Below are positions 56,634 to 64,000 of a stretch of DNA of 64,000 nucleotides, one piece after another; positions within the stretch are counted from its first letter, which is position 1; each line of letters starts with the position of its first letter. The stretch is taken from the NCBI GenBank assembly GCA_973895155.1, contig OZ316893.1, positions 7,750,001 through 7,814,000 of the forward strand, written 5' to 3'. A model generated the notes under the pieces. It was not told the DNA's origin, did no database searches, and saw nothing but the letters and a program-made list of their open reading frames with translations. This DNA comes from Marsupella aquatica (lineage: Eukaryota > Marchantiophyta). Made by a program: the position numbers and the translations under genes.

Positions 56634-57799
56634 TGTGTCGTGGACTTCTACCTAAGTGCTAGAGGAATCATTCAAGCTATGTGATATGATAGCTATGTGA
56701 CAAGAATCCTGTGATAATTTTGGTTCCAATATAGTAGATGTTTTTGACTTTTGATTACAGGAATGTACAGTACTACTCACATCTTTTAGAAACGCCCTTC
56801 TTCGGGATGGGAACATTTTTGTAATCTCAAATAGTTATTCAATCTCAAAAGCTTACATCACTGCAGCTCTACGTTTGATTATAGAACTATACAATACTCC
56901 CATCTTTTAGAAAAGCACTTTTTGATGATGCAAACATTTTTTAATCTGAAAAGCTTACATCGTTGCAGCTCCGCTCACACTTTTTGGAAAAGTCCTGCGA
57001 AGAATAAATCTTGAACAGTTTTCAATCTCAGAAGTTTTATTATATGTTTTGCAGCTCTCACCCAGGACTTGCAGCCTACGTAAATTTGTGTGGTGACTTC
57101 TTCAATAACAATATGTGTGGTAATGATTGAAGCAGTGCCCTATTGGTGCAAGCGGTTGTGCCTGGAGAATAATTGTAGTAATCTTATTTTGGTTTTATGG
57201 TGGAGACCATTGTGCGTGAAGAATAATTGTTTTTCTTGGTAATGTTTGGAAGTGGTTATTTCAGGCTGTGGAGCTTTAAACAAAGGTGGAGGCCCTGTAG
57301 AAAAAATTGACACCCTGTCCCAACACGAGTGGCCAGAAATCCATAACAGGTAGGCCACATAGTGATGTAGCGCCCGCATATCTCATCTTGAATTGTTTGG
57401 TTTGGCTTTCCTCATTTCTTAAATTCTATTTTGTTATTCTCACTATTTTCAAAGGCGACCAATACATCACGAGCATAGGTCATTTTCAAAGAAACTGGGC
57501 CACTTTTGGTTATCATCAAGAATCTTGTATTTTGAAGAAGTGTTGAGAACGGTCTGCAGCAGCTGTGTGTATTACTTTATGCTAGGAATCTCCTATCTTG
57601 TTTGGCATGCACATGGTGATGATCATCTCTGAATAGTTTTGTGTGCACAATCCCATGCAAAACTTGGGCCTATATCATATTTTGTAATTATGTCATAGAA
57701 GATACGTCATTCAAACTAAGCCAGCAATGAGATGTGCAAAATATTCAAATTTATTCCAGCTGAAGTCAGAGAGTTACTACTTAATTTTCTCTTAGCTGG

Positions 57800-58680
57800 A
57801 CTTGACAGATTGGTCTTCTAAGGTATGCACTTGTGCTCTATGGATCATTGGGGGTACTACCTATCTTTGTCTGAAGTGGAGGGTGGAATTTTGACCATTA
57901 ACAATCACTTGGCGAGCTTCCATTTTTCACAGTTGCTAAGGAAGGGGACTCGACTGAACAAGCAAGTTGTAAGAGCTCTACCACCCAGGGCTCTGCCCAA
58001 CTATGTTGTAAGTTGGTATGTTTTAATCTTAGCAGTAAATGGTTATCACAAAATCAATAGTTCTACAGTTATCTAATATCATGCTTTCTTATTTGGTTGT
58101 TGTCCTTGGAGGTGGCTGTCACTACTTCAATTCAAGATGTAACTGGGTTTTTGAATCACATCGTAGCTACATCCACCAGCATGAAGTGTCTGACCCCTCT
58201 GTAAGTCTCTGATCCCGCTTCCTCATGTGGTATATTTTGTGGCACCTGGTTTTTATGGTTTATGGTGACTGCAAAGAAACATTCATGATCAGCTACGAAC
58301 TTACAAGTTCTGTGTGTGACATATAGGATTGCCTTTGCTTCAATACACATCTTGCTGTGATCAAATTCTTGTTAGTTTGACAGTGAGAATGTTGTGTTGG
58401 CTTGTGAGTCATTTACAGACCCCACATTCAAACGAAGAGATCAGTGCCATTGGGGTTGTGAAATTGGATGTTGATGAGTTGAAAGGCACTATGAAGGAGT
58501 TGGCAAGCATGATGACAGTTACATGGATGGTCCTTTCTTTCGAGTGTGTGTGATTGAAGTGTTTGTAGATGTGGCATTGTCATTTGCTAATGCTGGGGAG
58601 AACCAGTCTAAGTTATCTCATGTGAAGGGGATGAATGCCCTGTGGAACTCTAGATTGCTCAAGAAGCAGTAGAAGCAGCC
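57800..58680 (+). pseudogene. Possible spliced gene remnant in the CACTA interior
   Basis: Exon-like stretches include LLRKGTRLNKQVVRALPPRA (about 57939 on), VAVTTSIQDVTGFLNHIVAT before a GTAAGT donor at 58201, and EEISAIGVVKLDVDELKGTM (about 58436 on), followed by a helical tail in a shifted frame to about 58670. They could be a decayed CACTA accessory gene or captured exons. I cannot name it. Confidence 0.3.
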
Positions 58681-58929
58681 ATGGGCCAAGAAACACTAGA
58701 CATGATAGAAGTAGGTTTTGTAGAATGAGAATGACAACTTTGTTTTTCTACACACATTCAGAGTTGTTAGGTATTTCAGATTGCAGCACTTGATATACAT
58801 CTAATAATATTTTGTATGCTTTTTCTCAATGTCTGTTTTCTTCATAAATTTGCATTGAGTTGAATAACTATTGTGTTCAATAACTATTGTGGGACTTAAG
58901 AATGTATCTTGTATGAATATCAATTGGAT

Positions 58930-59780
58930 TTGTTAGGTATAGAATGTCTCTTTAGTGTTTCATTCAGCAAATCTATTGAATGACTTTGTAGTGTATGATT
59001 CTTGAATGACATGAATTTTTGTCCAATATGACCATTTAAATTTGTATAACTCCAAGTCATTGAATACATGACTTGAATGACATATAAAATGACTGATCTA
59101 ATGGTCATCATGAACTTTTGTAATTGCATCCAATATGACCCACCTCAAGTCATTAAAGACATAGCCTTAATGACATATAAAATGATTGATCTTATGGTCA
59201 TTATAGACATATATAAATGTGTCCAATATGACTCTTTTCAAGTCATTCCAGACATGTCATTAATGACCAGTGTGTATCTCTACGCGTTTCTTCCCAATTT
59301 AACCATGTGTCTATATATGACTTGTCTATAATGTAGTCATTTTGGACACGTCCAAAATGACCCAAATTTATTGCCACATGGTTAAAATCCTTTGAGCCAC
59401 ATGTCACTCCTTGATTTGTTACATATTGTGCGTCATTTTGGACAAGTCCAAAATGACAAATGATCTTTGTTTTTTAATTGCCACATGGCATTATATAATT
59501 GGGTACGGATACAATCGACGGTGAACGGTGATTGACCATTGACGGTGGTTTTTTGGTCATTTCAGACCGTTCACCATTTATGACCAAATCATAAATTAAG
59601 TCATTTCAGACGGTATAAAATGACCACATGTTTTTTGCGTCATTTGTCCGAAAGGACCGTGACCAAAATGTCCGTTGTGACGCGTCTGGAAAGACGAGAA
59701 TGACTGCGTCATTGTTTTGTTGAAAATACCATATAAATAGTCATTATTGCGGTCATAAAGAACCTTGTTTTGTACTAGTG
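58930..59780. repeat. CACTA right subterminal repeat region
   Basis: Dense AATGAC, GTCATT and TCATTTTGGAC/GTCCAAAATGAC motifs in both orientations end in the inverted terminal repeat at 59751-59780. It is about 850 bp, much shorter than the left arm. Confidence 0.85.
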
Positions 59781-59783
59781 CAA

Positions 59784-62175
59784 GACGGTCATTCTGCCAG
59801 CTTCTTAGGTGTTCAAATGTCCCGACAAGAACACAGATATACGGCCCCAACTTTGTTGTACAGGGCACTTACAGGAGGAGACGAGAATGATGACGTTGGA
59901 AGAAACGATTTGTAGGACCTGGATGTTGATGGGATTGGTCAGACGCTTCCCATGCAGTATGGTATCCACATAATGCCTCGAAGAATACTGACCGTGGACG
60001 AAGCAATTTATCGACAGACTTGGAGATTACAATCAATGCTTGACGAGGCTAAAATGCCTCAGGCATTGCAGGATAGCATTTTGAAAATGCTATTCGGGAA
60101 GATTCAGATTCCCCCATCTACAAATTTGACACCTTCACCCGACCCTCCATCCGACATGGCAAATGTAGGACTGGGCGCACTCCTGAGGCACGCTGGTGTG
60201 ACGTGGGATGGAGGACGCCATGGAATTGATGCATTGTCATCATTCAAGGGTTTGTGTGGCACGTTTGAGGCATATGGTATGCCAAAAACGCAGCGGTGGA
60301 GAATGTGTATTGGACAGAAGCCAAACTGGCATGCTCCCGTAGTCCTACCGCCGTCGCACCAAGATGACTACAATGTCCGAACTGGATTGAAGTGCAGTTG
60401 TTCAATCGCAAGGACAAAGTGGCATCTAGCCAGGGATTGTTTGCGTTGTTCGGAACGTTGCCCATTGGATGGTTGCGGCACGGCTCGCAAGGAGATGCTC
60501 CGGTTTGAATATTTCCCCATTGGTCCCATGTTGCGGAAGTTATGTAGCAGTCGATCTGTTTGTCATGAATTCCAGGCAATGTGGAGGGACAAAGATAAGT
60601 GGTTTAAGAAGGATTCCATGCCCAGACCTGTGTACAAGGAATGGTGGGACGGCTACCGTGCTTCCGAGCTATCCGGAACTACTTTTGGGACACTGGCACA
60701 TAGTTTGAGATTCCCGTGTTATGCCGAAACTGTTATGCTTGCTATTCAACAACACCAAATAAATGTCCTGAGTTGTTGGATACTGCCAACTGGGATAATG
60801 TCAGCAAACAATACGACTTCCAATGCTCAGATTGTGGATCTCGAGTCACGGCCCCGAAACAATTTGCAAAGGTTAGTGATTTCTTCTTGCGTTACTGTTG
60901 TTGCGCACTTTTGTATGACCAGGGTATGGTATGGGTATTTTTAGGGTATTTATGGGTTATGATAGAGTAACTTTTGTCTAACTAGTGTGACCCACCGCAT
61001 GCAGGGTGATCCCCGAAATATTGCACTCATGGCACACTGGGATGGATTTCAGTCTGCCAAGACTGCCCACAAAAGCACCTGGACTGTAGAGGTCCAAGTT
61101 TTAAGCGTCGGGTCTCAAACCAAAATTCCACCTATCCCTGTTCTTTTTATCCCGCCATGTGATGACGACGACGTAGGAAAAAAAAAGCTGAAATGCTTGG
61201 ATGCTTTCTTAGAACCATTCATAAGAGAACTGGAGGAGTTGTTTGTGGATGGGATAGAGGTGGATTACAATTACCCTGTGGAATTATTGGCTGAAGAGGA
61301 TAATGTACCGAATGACTCCAGGTGTGTGCTACGAGCACTGTTAGCAGTTTTCACTGGAGATCATCCCGCACAATGTAAATTTGGGGGCTGGAATGTTACA
61401 GGTTATTCCGCTTGTAGGAATTGTAAAATGAGCACTCGATGGATGAAGTGCAAGTTTGATCATCCTCGAAAGGAGACTGACCAATCACAACCCCAAGGTT
61501 TTCTGGGAAGGGCTGTGTATGACAACAATAGGATGCAGATGAGATATCCACCACCTACACGGAAAATTGAAGAGGTGAGGGAGGCGGCCAGGAACATGAC
61601 CAGGGCAGGAACAACTGCAGAGAGGATGAAGATAAGCAGGGAGTGCGGGATTTCAAACATGACCAGGGCTTGGCGACTACATGAGCTTACTGCATTTTGT
61701 TTGAGCAAGGATCTGGTGTATGATACAATGCATATCCTTGCCTTGTGCCTTTTCAAGAAATACTGCGAGCTTCTAGTTTTGAGTGTTCCCCGTCAACATC
61801 AAAAATAGTTTGAAGATGCTCTGGAGGAGGTTACTGCTAGGAAACTCGAGAGGTTTTGATGGAAGATGGCCTAAACAACCTTTTGAAAGATTGGGATACT
61901 TCAAGGCTAAAGAGTTCATGCGATTCATATTGTATTGTCTGCCTCATATCCTCCAACAGATGGACATTAGTGTCCACTCTGACCTTGGGACGCTTGGGAT
62001 TCTTTTGGTAGAGATTGCACGCCTCTTTTATATCATAAGTAGACAAGAGGGTTGGACTACAGCCACATTGAAAAAAGGCAGGTCTCTACTGGCTTCTTGG
62101 AGAGTTCGCTCAGAAGAGGCTTGGGGCCCAAATGGAGCAATCCTAGAGCATGTTGCTGGTGAGTCATGTAAGTAA
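59784..62175 (+). pseudogene. Tnp2/Transposase_21-like transposase, main part
   Basis: The frame continues from 47704. A TAG at 59913-59915 precedes the long open stretch from 59952. The latter has LKCSCSIARTKWHLARDCLR and FPIGPMLRKLCSSR, resembling the Tnp2 region before the catalytic domain. A frameshift near 60715 moves to KCPELLDTANWDNVSKQYDF. An intron (GTTAGT to GCATGCAG) joins QFAK to GDPRNIALMAHWDGFQ. The central domain contains DNVPNDSRCVLRALLAVFTG and GWNVTGYSACRNCKMSTRW. Beyond a TAG at 61806-61808 and another shift, KAKEFMRFILYCLPHIL is typical of the Tnp2 C-terminal region. The final donor-like GTAAGT is at about 62169. It is inactivated several times, and the ends of its own transposon are not found. 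Confidence 0.6.
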
Positions 62176-62179
62176 TGAG

Positions 62180-62650
62180 TAATTCCAAAAGTATAAAGAA
62201 ACTGGGAATTTTAAAATTTTTTGAGGTATTTAAACTATGTTTACTGCTAACCGTAGAGTAAACTGCATTCCGACTAAACTCTGACAATTTACAAGTCGCT
62301 AAGTAAACTTCTTACGAGTTTACTAGTTTACTAGATTACAGGTTTACGAGTTGAGTCTGATTACGGGTTTACGGGTTGACAAGTATCGACAACGAGTGTA
62401 ATTACTGGATTACGGGCTTACGAGTTGACGACTTACGAGTTAAGGGTTACGAGTTCGCGGTGTGCGGAGGAGCCTTACGATCGTGACGTCTTACGGCTAT
62501 CTCAACGGACCTTTCTACGGGTTGGGAGTATGTGACGAGAGCAGCTGAAGCACAATAGAGAAACCCGCCTTGTTAAGATCTCTTCTACCTCTATCTTATT
62601 CCACGATCTTAGTAGCAACTCGAGCAGCAAGAACATCCGGAGAACCAGCT
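62180..62650. other. Probable retroelement leader or LTR edge with TTACGAGTTGAC repeats
   Basis: Degenerate units of TTTACGAGTT/TTACGGGTTGAC recur over 62290-62450. They are followed by a pyrimidine-rich leader and a GAACATCCGGAGAACCAGCT stretch before the ATG at 62651. The layout suggests the 5' end of a retroelement, but a matching LTR is not inside the window. Confidence 0.4.
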
Positions 62651-63817
62651 ATGGCAGACCTTGGAGCTGATGAGCAATACCGCGTTGAATCCCTGGTGTT
62701 TCCCAAGGCAATGTTGGTCCAAATCCCATAGGCGCCCAATAGCTACGCCAATTTAAGGATGACGCTGCAGCAGCTGGGTTTAGAACTCCTCTTGCATATA
62801 CCATGGAATGTGGAGTTAGACACATACTTGCAAGATTTTGTCAAAGGCACTACTATTTCCCCTGAATTCCATCAAACAATCCAAGCTCGACCAAGTCTGT
62901 GGACAGTAGAACAGATTTCTTTTGCCTTCGGTTGCTCATCAAAAGGATCGGCATTGTATTCCAAGAAGAAGGACTTGTCATCTCCTTACTTCTCTGGAAT
63001 CAGAAACCTCACAAATGGATGGAATCTGACTCAGTGCAATTACCCTGATCTGAGAATTCTTTTGGAATTTCTAGTACCCATTCTCCATCCGAAAAAGCCA
63101 ACTATGTGCCCTGTGTCCTTGGCTAACACTATTGTAGCTGCTCACAGTGGAGTTATAAAAGTAAATTGGGCCCTACTTTTATTTAACGTTATGAAAGATC
63201 AAGTAAGGAGCTTGAAAGCAGGGAGGACTACTTACTTACAACATTATCTCTCTCAACTCTATTATACCTATGACTGTTTACATTTCGAGGAGAGAACAGA
63301 AAGGGGATTACTTCTGATCGAGATGGGCATTGAGGAAGAAATTGATGTGGAAGAACCAGTGGATGCCATTTCCCTAAAATCCAATGATGAGGATATTGAT
63401 ATGGATATAGAAAATGTATCTGTAGGAGATCTTGAAGCTTTGCCTGAACACAACTTAGAGTTAGTCCAACACCCTCTGAATAACCAAGTGTACTCACGAG
63501 AAGTCAGCATGGGAGAACAACCTGCAGCAGAAGAAGATAAAGAGGATGAAGACCTCTTTGAGCAACAAGAGCATATTGCGGAACCAACAATTGTTGTCAT
63601 CCTAAGGACCAGCTCGCCCACTCCTTCGAAAGCAGAATCAAATCAGCAACTCATTGATAAGTTGATATCTCTTCTCAGTTGCACTGATGATGGACTCTAT
63701 GATGCTGTTAATGATTTAAGAATGGAAGCTATCAGCTTGAAGTCACCATTCCCTGACCAGTTAAGCCCTATCACGATGATCTCCCCCCAGGAGAATCAAC
63801 ACCAATGGAATATGTGA
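62651..63817 (+). pseudogene. Retroelement-associated ORF of unknown family
   Basis: The frame opens MADLGADEQYRVESLVFPKA, has one in-frame TAG at 62729-62731, and continues through MTLQQLGLELLLHIPWNVEL to 63817. The middle (TIVAAHSGVIKVNWALLLFN then VMKDQVRSLK) resembles the domain called putative plant transposon protein, found near gag in plant retroelements. Acidic low-complexity sequence follows. Assignment is by resemblance only. Confidence 0.45.
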
Positions 63818-64000
63818 CTCTCACCCTTGCTACTCAACAGGTCCCTCTTCTAAAATCAAGTGACCTTGTTCCAGTGACAGAAGGTATCAGTTGTGCAGCT
63901 ATCGTAGATGATCTACTAGAGATACTACAGTGTGAACCTCGACAGATAACATTTGTGGTCAGCAACTTAGTGCAACAATGTCCAACTGCTACACCTTCTC
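63804..64000 (+). CDS. Continuation in a shifted frame, open to the window end
   Basis: The frame opens MEYVTLTLATQQVPLLKSSD at 63804 and has no stop to 64000. It overlaps the end of the preceding ORF by 14 nt. It is either a frameshifted continuation or a second ORF of the same element. Confidence 0.4.

Larger units (their letters stand above)
47705..59780. mobile_element. Non-autonomous CACTA (En/Spm-type) transposon, 12,076 bp
   Basis: The left end begins CACTAGAAGAAAACAGGG and the right end (inward, minus strand) CACTAGTACAAAACAAGG. Both then continue to TTTATGACC. The target duplication is CAA (47702-47704 and 59781-59783), the 3-bp length expected of CACTA elements. Both arms are packed with AATGAC/GTCATT repeats typical of CACTA subterminal transposase-binding sites. 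The left arm (about 5.9 kb) is a tandem array. The interior (53.6-58.9 kb) has only short ORFs and possible captured exons, with no TnpA or TnpD. It needs a helper for movement. Confidence 0.88.

Noticed and set aside
59784-62175. The Tnp2-like gene as the CACTA element's own transposase
   Set aside because: It lies outside the CACTA right end and target duplication, and its first exon lies outside the left end. It is the target, not the cargo.
1-64000. tRNA, rRNA or organelle DNA insertions
   Set aside because: No cloverleaf, rRNA core or familiar plastid or mitochondrial coding stretch was recognised by eye. A covariance-model scan would be decisive.

Overview
The window looks like nuclear DNA of a plant or other streptophyte. 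It has GT-AG introns, a short internal CCCTAAA telomere-type stretch, plant-type LTR, Mutator-like and CACTA elements, and almost no intact genes. Several families here (the SDG..QFK/GHGKG transposase-like protein and the WRKY-GCM1-like/MULE/SWIM protein) remind me of seedless-plant genomes. That is recall only, so the species is not claimed.

The first 41 kb is a four-level nest on the minus strand, and every junction can be read to the base. A multi-exon gene of unknown function (5' part 40989-39098, 3' part 2009-1) is split by a Mutator-like element at 2010-39088 (9-bp target duplication, degenerate inverted ends). That element carries a decayed MULE transposase (34669-38354, +) and a second gene resembling beta-class amino-methyltransferases. 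The second gene is split (34792-33912 and 6406-3957, -) by a 27.5-kb DNA element at 6411-33911 with 25-bp perfect inverted ends and a 4-bp duplication. That inner element carries a coiled-coil/RING gene on + and a roughly 1,090-codon transposase-like gene on -. The latter is in turn split by a Ty3/gypsy retrotransposon at 15547-31187 (5-bp duplication, two 4,709-bp LTRs). At each level, removing the insertion plus one duplication copy restores the reading frame.

The retrotransposon is recent, with about 20 LTR differences seen by eye. It encodes gag, protease and RT-RNaseH-integrase on the minus strand. Its LTRs each contain a long ORF of about 1,054 codons with a plant-mobile-domain-like region and a coiled coil. 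Both LTR copies are now broken by C-to-T nonsense changes at different sites.

From 41 to 47.5 kb the DNA is mostly non-coding, apart from an RPA/OB-fold-like ORF (44444-43683, -). A 12,076-bp CACTA element (47705-59780, target duplication CAA) interrupts a Tnp2/Transposase_21-like gene (47519-47704 and 59784-62175, +). The CACTA element has no recognisable transposase. Its left half is a tandem array of about nine units of 510-600 bp packed with AATGAC/GTCATT motifs. The right edge (62.2-64 kb) looks like the start of another retroelement, with a degenerate ORF running off the window.

The genes do not form a host pathway. They are replication modules of nested selfish elements plus cargo (methyltransferase-like, RING, plant-mobile-domain-like). 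Most carry single-base lesions, many consistent with deamination of methylated cytosine.
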